A DNA stretch of 64,000 bases from Aspidiotus rigidus (GCA_035079385.1 JAVHKY010000030.1:744001-808000); one strand, 5' to 3'; counted from the first letter of the stretch, positions 11,407 through 23,256 are shown. Notes: generated by a model from the letters alone, not told the origin. Translations and numbers: made by a program.

Positions 11407-12311
11407 GCGAAGTTACATTTAGTATACATTTTCGACGAATGCAGCTTGTGCCAAGCCGACGCGTCGGTATTTACTGCCGTACTCGGAGTAAGAGTGATGC
11501 CGCGGGACTTGGGAATATTTTCATAATTCTTGACCTTGTGAATTTTTTTATTTTCAATTCTTGGACTTTGGAATATTTTCAAATTTTGTTCAAAATGGCT
11601 CGCAACGTTCCGATCAAAGAATTCATATTTTCAACTGTTGGACTTGAATTATTTTCAAATTGTAAGACTTGGAGATACTTTTATACTTCTCGGACTTGAT
11701 GTAAGATTTTTCATTTTCAATTGTCGAACTTTGTAGTATTTTCAACTGGAGGAGACAATCAAAATGAAAAATTTTACAAGTCCAAGAAGCAAGAAAGTAT
11801 TTCAAAGTCCAACAGTTCAAAATATTTCAAAGTCCCATGATTTGAAAATAATTCCAAGTCCAACAGTTGAAAATATTTCCAAGTTCAAGAATTGAAAATG
11901 AAAAATTTTACAAATCCAAGAAGTATGAAAATATTTCAAAGTCCAACAATTGGAAAATAATTCCGAGTCCAACAGTTGAAAATATTTCAAAGTCCAACGA
12001 CTGAAAAATAATTCTAAGTCCAACAGTTGAAAATATTTCCAAGTCTAAGAATTGAAAATGAAAAATTTTACAAGTCCAAGAAGTATGAAAATATTTCAAA
12101 GTTCAACAATTGGAAAATAATTCCAAGTCCGACAGATGAAAATATTTCAAAGTCCAAGAATGGAAAATGAAAAATTTTACAAGTCCAAGAAGTATGAATT
12201 CATTTCAAAGTCCCGCGGCATCACTCTTACTCCGAGTACGGCAGTAAAAACCGACGCGTTGGCTTGGCACAAGCTACATTCGTCGAAAATATATACTAAA
12301 TGTAATTTCGC
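11407..12311. mobile_element. foldback (long-palindrome) DNA element FB1
   Basis: Left terminus GCGAAGTTACATTTAG, right terminus AAATGTAATTTCGC, flanked by a perfect 9-bp target duplication TCCACATTG (11398-11406 and 12312-12320). The arms are long imperfect inverted repeats. Each has a unique outer part (GACGCGTCGG, TACTCGGAGTAAGAGTGATG, CCGCGGGACTT) and an inner part of short tandem motifs (GTTGGACTTTGAAATATTTTC variants). They meet near 11745-11765 at AGACAATCAAAATGAAAAAT. No transposase. The 9-bp duplication and long arms fit a foldback or Mutator-like non-autonomous element. Confidence 0.85.
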
Positions 12312-12320
12312 TCCACATTG

Positions 12321-13525
12321 ACGTCGATTTAAAGCGAGCGCACATTATCAGAGAAAATAAGTCAAGTTGAAATCAGACAAATCAGTCCTGAAGAGCAGTT
12401 GATTTTAGTTCAATGGAGAAATTTGATAAAATCAACGGCATTTTGAGGTCAGTTTGAAGTCGACTAGCGCAACTACAAATCGATTTGAAATCAAGCCAAT
12501 AAAGCAGTCGATTCCAGATCAATCGATAAATTTGTTACCATTGACTCAAAACTGACTCGATTGACGTCGATTTGAGGTCAATCGCCAGAAAACTATGACA
12601 TTGATTTGAAATAAACCCAACCAAGAAGTTGATTTGAGATCGATTTGAAGTTGACCTGCCTACTTCAACATAGAAATACAAATTGACGCATATGAGCAGT
12701 CGACGTGAGATTAATTTGAAATTGACCAGAGTGAATTACCAGGAAACTACCAAACAACCTGAAATTAAAACTACCAATCGATTTGAAATCAGCCCAACAG
12801 AGCAGCTGATTTTAGATCAATGAAAAGAATTTTCAGAAATCAACTCGAAGTTGACTCTAGATTAACGTCAATTTGAAATCAATTACCAGAAAACTACCAA
12901 TTGACTTGAAATCAACTCTACAGAGCAGTAGGTTTTGAGTCAATTTGAAGTCAAGCAACGTACTTTACCAGAGAGTTGCAAAACGACTTGAAATCATCCC
13001 AATTGAGCAGTCGGTTTTAGGTCGATAGGAAAATTTACATAAATTCACTCCTTGGGGTGAATTTGAAATTGACCTGCATAGATTACCAGAAAACTACCAA
13101 TTGACTTGAAATCAGCCCAACAGCCGAATTGATTTTAGATTAATTGAAAAATTTGGAAAAGTTGACTCAAAATCAAGTCTACATTGCAATTGTTGTTGGT
13201 TGAATGAAGGTCAATTTAAAGTCAACTATAGCGCACTTTATCAAAAAACCACAAATTGACTCAAAATTAGCGCACCAGAACAGTCAATTTGAGGTCAATT
13301 TGCAGTCAACCAGCGTACTTCACCAGAGAACCACAAATCGACTTGAAATCAGTTCAACAAAGCAGTAAATTTTAGATTGTTGGAAAAATTTGCAGGAATT
13401 GACTCAAAATTGACTCTACATCAGTCAATTTGAAGTTGATCAGCGTAAATTACCAGAAAACTACAAAATATCAACTTGAATTCAGCCCACAGTGACAAAG
13501 CAATTGATTTTAGAGCGATAGAAAA
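12321..13525. repeat. satellite-like repeat array (about 120/80 bp periods)
   Basis: The phrase GAAATCAGCCCAACAGAGCA and variants recur at about 12487, 12608, 12785, 12908, 12990, 13109 and 13345. The words CCAGAAAACTACCAATTGAC and CAATTTGAAGTCAA lie between them. Spacing is irregular (82-177 bp), suggesting an old decayed array. Confidence 0.7.
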
Positions 13526-13845
13526 ATTGGGAGAAGGGTGAGGTGTGAGAGACGCAAACTTAAGTCGTCAGTTTTTGCAAGGAATCAAAGACGATGAAGC
13601 GCTTGTTCTTGCTCCAGGTATCCTGGTGGTCTTCCACATCCTCGTCCATCTAGTACATATGGACTAACAAAGCTCCATAAGCGCCATACAAAATTTGTAG
13701 GAAGAAACCTGATCGGCTTGGCATATTTTGGAAGAACTACAACTACACAACTCAATTTCCTCCAGAATATGCCGAGATGTTGCGTTTTAGCGCCCACGTT
13801 TCTTCTTACAGATAACGTGTCTCTTCGCTAGTCCATACACTAGAT
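13526..13845. other. unclassified sequence
   Basis: A minus-strand open stretch (13585-13797) contains RGCGRPPGYLEQEQ, but I cannot tie it to a family. Nothing else seen. Confidence 0.3.
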
Positions 13846-13975
13846 CAGTATTCCTCAAAGTATCTATTTTTCAAAATCTGACGTGTTCCGCGATCGACCG
13901 AAGTGACGCAGTTTTTGGTCTTGCATTTTTACGACTTCTCCAAAAGGCAAGCGATCGACGGTTTGAGGAACACTG
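13846..13975. mobile_element. hAT-type MITE, 130 bp
   Basis: Terminal inverted repeats CAGTATTCCTCAAA / TTTGAGGAACACTG match at 13 of 14 positions and resemble hAT termini. It is flanked by an exact 8-bp duplication CACTAGAT (13838-13845 and 13976-13983), the hAT target size. No coding sequence. Confidence 0.85.
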
Positions 13976-13983
13976 CACTAGAT

Positions 13984-16850
13984 GGTCGAATATCTGCATA
14001 GAACCAGGTACCTACTACAAGGGAATATGGATGTGGAATGACCCAAGCAAATGCAGCACTAGCTATGGTCTACTCAAAACCAGTGTACCTCCTACATCCA
14101 AAAGACATGCAAGGGTTGAAATTTAATGCCCGGTGCACTGCAACTTGATTGTGGTCGAGCGTCCGCAGATGCCATAACAAACGTAAGGTTCTAAGCAGGA
14201 TGAATCCCACCCGAGTGCAAGATTCTTAAGTTTGTAATGACACAGGACCTGCTCCCGCAAACAACGTAAATTTTCCAGAACTAATTTACTTGAGGAAAAA
14301 TTTACAAAATGCAAGTGGGAGGGGGTTAGACGACTGATGAACCGTATCGTGAGAAAAGCGCAGTGAATTAAGGCAAAGTGAGGTACCGCGTGCATTTTTT
14401 CTTGTCTATAATACGTACTATCTATATATATACGATCACGAATTACGAGCATTTCTTCGGTGGTTTGTGAAAGGAAATTATTGTTAGAAAACTAGGAAAT
14501 ATAAAATATTTGCATTGCTAATGCCGTTTTTGAATATTATAAACGTCGTGTTTCGTTTTTCCCTCTCTCGTCACCTCTCTAATTACTCTGTATTATCGTT
14601 TAGACTCTGGAACCGCGTAAACTCCCACGACGCCGATGCCAGTCCGTCATTTCCATAACTCGAGCACGCCGGAATTTATATGTATAGCAACTTACACAAC
14701 TTTTTATAGAAAAAGCGACGTTTACCCTCATCGTAGCGCCGTTTATCATCGTGACCAACATGAATCGTCTAGAAAAACCGTAGACCGCATTACAAATATA
14801 TACTGTACGTACACACGTATATTATTCTCTATTATTATACGAAAATTTATTAATAATTATCGGTTTTCCGGGTACTATTAATAAAATATATTTTATTTCC
14901 GGCCGACCACACAAAAATGAAAATAATAATTTTCCCTGGTAAAGAGATATATTTTGAGAACGAGCGCCGAACGAGAGCGCAAGAAAAATGGAAAATAGTC
15001 TCACCAGGTGTTTGTAGTACGTATCAGTTATGACAGTAGGAGTATGTGTGTGTGTGTAAGACCCTATGTTGCTTATTCTTTTCTTTTCTTTGCCGCACCT
15101 CCAAATCCGATACCTTTTATAGAATTTTCGTCCTATATGACTTATCGGTTTTTGATTAAAGCGGAAGATTACAATTGTAACCTTTTTTTTTTTTTTTTTT
15201 GTATACTTTGTAAATACCGAGGGAAGACTTTTTTTTTGGCATCGCTTCTTACATAAAAGAGAAGAAATGAGTAAGAAAAGGGTTGAAATTTCTGGGTGGG
15301 AGCGTGTTTTTTTTTTACCTTCTTCTAGTAAAAAGCGAAAGGATTTCCGAGCTACTGTGTTTGTATTGTCTGTGAGAATAGAAAAATGAAAAGATATGCT
15401 TTTTTTCACAGATTTTGTTATTTTTTGTCACGATAGCACTTGGCTGATGTATGCGAGGTAAAGATGATGAGCCGAACAGATGCGATATACGTAAAAAAAA
15501 GTTGGGGAAAAAAGCAAGAGTGACTATAAGATAAAGGGTGGATATCCTTTCATCGTTTTTTTTTTTTTTTTTTTTAGGAATGAGAAACTAGAACGCACGT
15601 ACGTCCTACGCGACTATTTTTGAGCACGATTTCTCGCCAGGTTGCATAGGTGAGAAATCATTAGCGCCTTCGCACTTTTCTTCTACACTATATCTATATT
15701 AAGAGGCAATTCCGTTCAGTGAAAAAAGAGTGTATAACCGCCAGGCATAAGGTAGAAGGGGACAAAACTTGCCCACAGAAATATTTCTCGAGGACAATTT
15801 TGCATATACCATATCTATCTTATAAGCACGCAGACCATTACGAATACATTTTCTGTATGTACGAAGATAAGCTATATAATAAATAATAATCTAGTCTACG
15901 TTTAATGGTAATTTTTTTTCTTTTTTGTTCGTATGCGTGGCATCGACACCTAGAAGAACGACCATAAAATCAATTTTTACAACGTTATACAATAAATATA
16001 TTCCCGAGATGTAATTATCCAATTCGGCGGATGATGGCCTCTTCGTCGCATCTGTGCATCAAATTTTCGACGAAATTTTTTTTTTCTCTCTCCCCGCTCT
16101 GTCTGATAATAAACGGTCAATTCTCATTTCCGCCAGATGGGGACACGAATTATGGTAATTAAATACGTAAACACGTCGTATACACTTCTAGTGTGTATTT
16201 GAACGCGTATTTACAGTGCACGTTACATCACAATCATGCACCCTAATCGTAGATTACTTGGAAAACGAGTAATGTCGCTTTCTGCATTTTAATGAAATAA
16301 CAAACACACACACACACGTACGTACACGCATATAAATATTATACAAAATATGAATACGCGACCGCATCTTTCTATCGTGGAAAAAAAAAAGTCGATATAC
16401 AACGCCAGTATGATACTCGATTTTCATAATGACAAATGTTCCGGTAAGTTTTGAAAAAGAAGAAAAAAAAAAAAAATCTAATTGATATTGACACAACTAT
16501 ACGATATGTGGTATTGATTGCAATTTAGCTGGTAGTCATAACCGCATTATGATGATAAACATACGGTACAGGTGCGTTCTCGAATGTCGTCCGGTCACGG
16601 GAAATAAAAATCGGCTAGTCTTCAACACTAACTTGTGCAAAAATTATCCAGGAAAATGAATATGGAAAGATAACACAATACAGGATAAATTATTCTTGTT
16701 CTTCCCCATGATCGTAAGATACAATATTGAAATCATGCTGTCCCAAACTGCGCTCACGGTTAGAAAGAATGAAAGTATCCTCACGAGAGTAAAAAGCAAA
16801 AACAGAAATTACTAAAAAATTGCAAAAACCAAGATTAACAGAAAAGATAC
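13984..16850. other. unique intronic sequence
   Basis: AT-rich, with long T-runs (about 15181-15200 and 15558-15576), a (TG)n near 15044 and a (CA)n then CGTACGTACACG near 16302-16328. No gene recognised. Confidence 0.5.
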
Positions 16851-16854
16851 ATCG

Positions 16855-17530
16855 ACCGCTGTTTTGTTCTACGGGTCGCCATTCTGTCCTTTCGCTCACA
16901 AATATGCAGCGTTTGAAAGTTTCGTCCATAGATTAACTAACATTCCATTGAGTCAAACTGCCTTCAAGAAGGAGGTAATAACCGTAAAACATCTGGCCAA
17001 AGTTAACGAGATTTATTTGGAAATGGACTCGATGGTTCGTAGGAGGGTAACTACTACCTCCCTCCCCCGCTCCTTGAGCCGCGAGAAATTGTGGTGGGAA
17101 AGTTCTCCCTTCGATTAAGACGGGCCCCTTCGGTTTTCGGCCTGCGTTCTACAATCCCGTTGTTAGTAAACTGAAAGACCGAGTTCCTGAGGAGGAGAAG
17201 AGTGGGGTAGGGCGTTTATATCGAAGAGACTGGTCGGCAGTTGAAGATCAAAGTGCCTGAGCATAAGAAAGCCTAGGAGAAGGGTAGCGAGGGAGATTCA
17301 GAATTCGCTGACCATTTAATCACCAGTAGGCATAGCCTCCGGAAGGGTTCTTAGGAGCTTCTCCACAACCAGGCACTGCCCTGGAACATATAGAAATCAT
17401 TCTTCATATGAATACTGGTGGTTTCATCGTGCTGAACAGGCATAAACTGGAAGAAAGTCTGATCGAACTTGTTTATGAATCACAACAACTTGATGATTAG
17501 TTGGTGTCGTTGTTTCGTTTAATCGTTGGG
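16855..17530 (+). pseudogene. PLE-B remnant: RT C-terminus, linker and GIY-YIG endonuclease
   Basis: In broken frames: FYGSPFCPFAHKYAAFES and HRLTNIPLSQTAFKKEV (the segment after the RT palm, seen also in the 54.3-56.2 kb copy as SFCPVAHKIAAFNSLV). Next comes a degenerate endonuclease with VYIEETGRQLKIKVPEHKK, where the Gly of YIG is replaced by Glu, and FADHLI. It ends LEESLIELVYESQQLDD and a stop near 17500. Frameshifts and stops make it inactive. The RT palm is missing. A hammerhead-like core follows about 50 nt after the stop. Confidence 0.7.
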
Positions 17531-17544
17531 TCAATTGCCTTCTT

Positions 17545-17590
17545 GTTCTCGCTGAAGATGGTTTTTGAACCGAAAGCGCTTCATTTGTCG
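17545..17590 (+). ncRNA. hammerhead-ribozyme-like motif in PLE-B tail (best preserved core)
   Basis: CTGAAGA (17552-17558), stem II GGTT-TTTG-AACC (17560-17571), GAAA (17572-17575), then AGCGCT (17575-17580), a perfect 6-nt palindrome in the stem III position, followed by T at the expected cleavage base. This meets the core consensus CUGANGA...GAAA with a 4-bp stem II. Stem I pairing is not evident. A palindromic short stem III is what the dimeric minimal hammerheads described in Penelope-like elements use. Confidence 0.6.
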
Positions 17591-17889
17591 AAATTATTTC
17601 TGCGGTTTTTGCAACTTTTTAAAGCTTCTCAGTAACCTGATGTGACCATTTGAGATACTTCTATTGCGCGTTAACGACCTTGCTATCAGAATTTAGCAAT
17701 CCGGCGTATTCAGAGAGAGGAATAGGAGATATATGGCACCCCCTTTACGTCCTTAACTATAGTAATTATTGAACCACATACCATAAGATTTTTCACTTTA
17801 AACCTTTCGCAAATAAAAAATGAAGCTCGTATCACCTCAAGTTTGAATCAATAGTTACCACAAGAACAGCATAATATGAAAACTGACCT

Positions 17890-18466
17890 AGAATAAGAGA
17901 TTGGGGCTTGCCGACGATTAGGTCGTACCCCCACCTCACCTGGCACGTATACCCAATCTAGATCCCTCATGATTGAAACTCACGGATTTTCTTTTGTAGA
18001 TTTGTCACCTTCTTCTGCATCAACTTGTGTTCTGTCATCGGTTCGGCACATATTCTCCTTGGTTTGGGCTTCTGGTCTCACTTCATCCATGGTTTCTATC
18101 ACTCGTTCGTACTTAATGGCCGCTTACCCTGGTTAAATCTCTCCGGCTGCACGTACTTGGGGAAGCTTGAGCGGAGTATAGAAGCTCAGTTGTCAGCAGT
18201 ACGAGAGCATCTACATTGGCGAGACTGGGAGAAAGTTGGAGATCAGGAAAAAGGAGCACGAGAAGTCGAGGCAGACTGAAGATGGCAAGTCACTGTTTGG
18301 GAAACACTGTAACGAAGAACACCACAATGGAGAGGGAATACATGTAGAGAATCGCAACAAAAGAAGAAAACTCGGTTGCAAAAGCAAAGAGGAAGAAAGC
18401 CATCCTTTTGAACAGTGCACCTAAAAGTACTCTAGTAAAAGCAACTAATAAAGTATGATTGTATAC
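17890..18466 (+). pseudogene. PLE-A remnant with recognisable GIY-YIG endonuclease
   Basis: At about 18185-18360 one frame reads QYESIYIGETGRKLEIRKKE, then KSLFGKHCNEEHHNGEG, the clearest PLE-A GIY-YIG (S-I-Y...Y-I-G pattern with the catalytic-region Arg and His). It ends before the normal C-terminus. A fragment of the tail with only the 3' half of the ribozyme-like motif (AAAAGTACTCTAGTAAAAGC) and CTAATAAAG follows at about 18420-18455. The region upstream (17890-18180) is probably PLE linker but has no diagnostic motif. Confidence 0.65.
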
Positions 18467-18470
18467 TTGA

Positions 18471-19750
18471 GATCTAATCAATGTTGTGCACTACTTACAC
18501 CTCATCACAATCAATAGAAGGTCCGATGTTAGGATGTCTCCTTTTGTTGGGAAGGGTGGTTTGAAGTGGACCGAGGAATTGAAGGATTTTTATTAGATTT
18601 GAGCTTATTTGAGGATCGGGAGGACTAGAAATCTTACGGGTACCGATGACGATTATCATAAACGAAACATTTTTCATAAAGGAAGTTCCCTGTCCGGGAC
18701 GCGGCTGTACCGTGAATGAATTTTCCCTATTATAGTGGCAATTTATTCGTATTTCCATCAATCAGAAGAATTATGATAATAATTGTAATCTAGAAAAAAA
18801 GTACAATGGTACTTTGGAGATCTAATCAATGTTGTGCACTACTTACACCTCATCATTCCTATGTTAGGACGTCTCCTTTCGTTAGGAAAAATGGTTCGAA
18901 CTGGACTGAGGTATTGAAGGATTTTCAATAGATCTAAGCTTATTGGAGGACCAGGAGGACCAGAAATCTTATGGATCCCGACGACGATCATCAAAATCGA
19001 AAAATTTTTCATAAAGGAAGTTCCCTGTCTGGGACACGGCCGTGCCGTCAATGAATTTCCCCTATTATAGTGGCAATTTATTCGCGTTGGCGTATTTCCA
19101 TCGATCAGATGAATTAGTATAGTAATTGTAATCCAGAAAAAAAGAAGAATGGTATACTTGAGATCTAATCAACGTTGTGCACTACTTACACCTCATCATT
19201 CCGATGTTAGGACGTCTCCTTTCGTCGGGAAAAATGGTTTGAAATGGACCGAGGCATTGAAGGATTTTCTATAGATCTGAGCTCATTGGAGGTTCAGGAG
19301 GACCAGACATTTTATGGGTCCCGATGACGATCATCAAAACCAAAAAATTGTTCACAAAGGAAGTTCCCTGTCCAAGACGCGGCCGTACTGTGAATGAATT
19401 TTCCCTATTATAGTGGTAATTTATTCGTATTTCCATCAATCAGAAGAATTATGATAGTAATTGTAATCTAGAAAAAAAAAGTACAATGGTACTTTTGAGA
19501 TCTAATTAATGTTGTGCACTACTTACACTTCATCATTCCGATGATAAGACGTCTCCTTTCGTTGGGAAAAATGGTTCGAAATGGACTGAGGCATTGAAGG
19601 ATTTTCAATAGATCTGAGCTTATTGGAGGATCAGGAGGACCAGAAATCTTATGGGTCCCGACGACGATCATCAAAATCGAAAAATTTTTCATAAAGGAAG
19701 TTCCCTGTCCGGGACACGGCCGTGCCGTGAATGAATTTTCCCTACTATAG
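18471..19750 (+). repeat. PLE-A 3'-tail tandem array, about 343-bp units
   Basis: GATCTAAT(C/T)AA marks unit starts at 18471, 18819, 19162 and 19499 (periods 348, 343, 337). Units share ACACGGCCGTGCCGTGAATG, GGCAATTTATTCG and TTCCATCAATCAGAAGAA. It is the same family as 2420-3530 and again lies directly after a PLE-A tail. The last unit stops abruptly at about 19750. Confidence 0.85.
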
Positions 19751-22260
19751 TTTTTGGGGTAGCCCCTAAGTAAGTTGAGGTCAATCGAGATCAGGGGGAG
19801 CGACGCCTTCGAGTCCCCATCTTATAAATCAAACCGATTTTTTAAAAATTATTACCGGACACATTGAAGGATGGGATTACTAAACACACTGAGATTTTAC
19901 AAGAACCACAAAGATTCACTCGTTTCGAGTATCCCTTCCTTCCCCCTCCTATCAAAACATATAGCTCGAAGGTCGAGATTTTTCAAAGTCCTTTTCCTAT
20001 CATCACCGTCGAGGACATTTCTCGAAAATGATGACATTACAAAAGTTGGACGTGATCGCGCTCACTTACGGGCCCGTTTTCTAAGGATCCCCCCCCCCCC
20101 CCTCCGTCACTCCCAAGAAATATGTATGATGGAAGAGGGACTTGGTAATTCCTTAAGGAAGTTGAATGAGGGTCGCAGGGAATCTGTTCTATAAGTAAAG
20201 TTAGTTTTGGTATTGAGAATTCAAGGATACCTAGGATAAAACTAGTATAAATAAGGCCTAGAACTACTACAAGCCTAACGTCATCAGTGACCTTGACCTA
20301 TTTTAGGGACTTCAAAACATAGTTCTAGAGTGGTAATTTTTCCAAGTCCCTCACTTATCTTAAATAGCTCAAGAGTGGGAATTTTAAGTCTTCTTCCTAT
20401 CATATAGCTCGGAGGTCGAAATTTTTTCGCTGAACGGCGCACGGCGATTTCCTCAGAGAACCCCCCGTAGAACAGGTCCCGGGTTCCCGACTAAAAAGAA
20501 TAGATTTCGATCCGTGAACCATAGAAAATAACTCGAGAAGAATGAATACGAGTGAAGTGAAATCTAGTTGTCAATTCTGAGAGAATACGTTACAAAGTAT
20601 TAAAGGTGACAGACGTGAATAATTACTCGAAAACGAGGATTGTTTCCTCTCACTCGGAAGAAGATTTTGACACGATTTTCCAAAATAGTATAACTTTTAG
20701 TCGCGCCTCTAGACATTCATAACGAGCCTGCGAAGAGAAATATGGACGAAGTTATGCTAATATCATCCACTCCGCGGACAGATCGAAACAAACCAAAGAT
20801 AGTCGAAGAAAAACTCGGAAATAAGCTATTCATTTTCGTACAATGAGTTTCTATAGAAGAGACGTGCGTTCTGTCTTTCATCTTCGAATTCGATGTCTTC
20901 ATGAAACAAACAGTATACTTGTCTAGGTCCATGAGTGCTGTTCTACGTATGTGCGCTATAACTATATAATTTCTTGGGCATTTCGTCGGTTCGTCTGCCT
21001 GAGAACATGCACGTGGTGTACAACCTGAAACGTGGTGCACTGAGAACTAGTTTTCACAGCGCACAAAATTAATCACTTGGATGATATCGAATTACATTTA
21101 CACTCGACGTCGTTGAGATCCCTACTGAGTCGTCTACAGCTCCTGGTCTTACACTTTCCCTCTGTTTAGGCATTATTGCAGTAGTAGCGTCTACTTCATA
21201 ATTTTTCCCAAATCATTATATTACACGTACTGGAACTGTCTGTCTGCGTAACAATTACTACAACTGTAAGCATCACCCTTTACAATTATATACGTAATAA
21301 CATTTTTTTCGTTTCATACATTTTTGTCAAAAAAAAAAAAAAAAAAAAAAGCACTCGTACTTAAATATTAAATATCTCCGTCGTCGATCGTATTGTGAAA
21401 ACAGTGTAACTCAACACTTTTCTTAAATAGGGTCCGTCGCTGCGGTTATTATTTTTCATTTTTCACGTTAAAAAAAGGAATAAAGATTTTGGTCGAGTGT
21501 CATTACGATTGTATAGACACATTATTTTTTCTTTTTGTATGGTATATAGTAACAGCTAAAGCAACATTTTCCATCGTACGAAAATTGAAAAATATGTACA
21601 GTACAAGGGTTATAGAGAGAGGGAACTGTACATTCTAAGTACTGCATAAATCTCAAGAAGAGAATAAAGCAATGAGAACGAAAAGAACACACGGGCAACC
21701 TGCATCCTTCGAAGGTATTTAAAGAATATCAAAGGGTGAAATCGAAGAAATAACGGACAGATTTTTTCGACTAAAAAGAAAGAAAACTCTACACGAGGGG
21801 GAGAGAGGAGAGGGAAAAAGGGTGATTTTTTATTATTCAGTAGTGTAAGTCGTTGAGATTCTCATCATTTAAGATTATTATTTATACCGTAAACTATGTG
21901 TGTACAGTACTTGTACATAAAATACCCAAGAAAAGAAAGAGAGAGAGAGAAGAAAAAAAACGAGCGTATACGAAAACAGAAACCGTCACAGTCTATTGAA
22001 AGAAATTTGCGTCTGTACATGAGAACCAGAAATACGAGGTCTATTTCATATTAATACACGGGGGAGAAAATGAAGGAAGAATTTTCTTTAAAAAAAAAAA
22101 AGGGTTACAAAAAGAGAATTACGATGAATATTCGCATTGGAGCAACGACAACGGGAAATTTCTAATTACTCTTTGTGGATTATTCTCGTATTCTACGTAC
22201 ATAAATAAGAGTCTTCCACTTTCTTGTTACCTATATTATATTTTCGACTCCACAGAGCAG
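19751..22260. other. mostly unique intronic sequence
   Basis: Short GTCGAAATTTTT-type repeats at 19900-20430, a C-run at about 20090-20101 and an A-run at about 21330-21350. No coding signal found. Confidence 0.45.
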
Positions 22261-22465
22261 TCGATTTCAGGTCTATAAAATGGTGAGATCGAGCTGAAGC
22301 AACTGAAATACACTACGACAAAATAATGACCCTTTCCTTGTAGGTCTTCGATTCGAGTGGTCGAAAAACCGAAACCAAAAAACCAGTGTGTTCGAACTCA
22401 CTTTTAGGGTACCTAGCATTCGTGAACCCACGTCTGGTACCCCGTCAAGGAAAAAATACAAAGTT
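22261..22465 (+). repeat. dispersed repeat, copy 1 of 2
   Basis: The words CAACTGAAATACACTACGAC, AAAATAATGACC and GGTACCTAGCATTCG recur in the same order at about 27095-27240. It is preceded by a satellite-family scrap (CACAGAGCAGTCGATTTCAGG). The element type is unknown. Confidence 0.5.
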
Positions 22466-23096
22466 GGGACCTAATCTTTAATGACCTTCTAAATTTTGCG
22501 AATAATTTTCGTGACCGCAACTCTTTTACTTTTGAAAATAATTTGAATGAAATGAATTTTCTTGACATTTCATTTGTTCATAATAATTTCATCTTCTGTC
22601 ATTATAAAAAACCTACATTCGTTAAAAAATCGAATTATAATCGATTTAACTACGCAGAACTATTTTCTATCATTTTTTGCCCTTATTTCCGTTTGAAACT
22701 ATCCCCGATCACTCACTCAATTTAACCCGCGCAGGTAATTTCGCAGCGCCATCTAGTGCAGGTTTAAACCCCAATAAAATCGAATGTTTAAAACACCAAA
22801 CCATAAATCGTTACCAGTTCAATGTCGTTCCATTCTTCAATGCACAATTTGGCACCAAATACAAACTATCGTTTGATCGAGAAAATCAAACTTACCTGCA
22901 ACCAGAAGAAAAAACATACAATTAGAAATTGAAATACCTAACGAATTTTCAAATATAGAATATCTCAATTTATGGTAAAGTAGGTATTCGTCATCAACTT
23001 TTTCTGTCAAGTTTATGTCGAGCAATCAAAGGAAAAGTAATCGTACAATTGATTATAGGTCGTCTTCGCTATACTTATAACGTTAACGAACACAGG
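22466..23096. other. unique intronic sequence
   Basis: AT-rich; holds the CTCF-like site. No gene recognised. Confidence 0.4.
22746..22758 (-). promoter_or_regulatory. CTCF-like site
   Basis: The minus strand reads CACTAGATGGCGC, which fits the CTCF core CCASYAGRKGGCRS except for the first base. It is a single match in 64 kb of intron, so its function is only a suggestion. Confidence 0.25.
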
Positions 23097-23256
23097 CATC
23101 ATCCGAATTTGTAGTTTGGGTTTGCCTAACGCGTTGAGTGCGCGTCAAGCTCTGCAAACGGCTGTACACTACGCGAATTGTTGAGTGTTGCAGATTCACC
23201 GCTCGGTCAACTGCATCAGGCGAACCCTAAACCGTGAATTTTGATGTTGCCCGTGT
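23097..23256. mobile_element. short imperfect palindrome (MITE-like)
   Basis: CATCATCCGAATTTGTAGTT with GGGTTTGCC at the left is mirrored by GGCGAACCCTAAACCGTG with AATTTTGATG at the right. The inner GTTGA and CTGCAA words also pair. The arms are about 60 bp with mismatches. No clear target duplication. Confidence 0.4.

Noticed and set aside
11500..12260. Minus-strand frames with Phe/Leu/Trp-rich repeats (LDFEIFSTVGLGIIF type)
   Set aside because: Translation of the foldback tandem motif; the same occurs on the opposite strand at 40.9-41.1 kb.
13585..13797. Non-LTR retrotransposon fragment (RGCGRPPGYLEQEQ)
   Set aside because: One suggestive phrase only; no RT or endonuclease motif nearby.
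14822..15409. 195-codon open stretch on the minus strand
   Set aside because: Made largely of Lys runs and repeats read from T-runs and (TG)n; not a gene.
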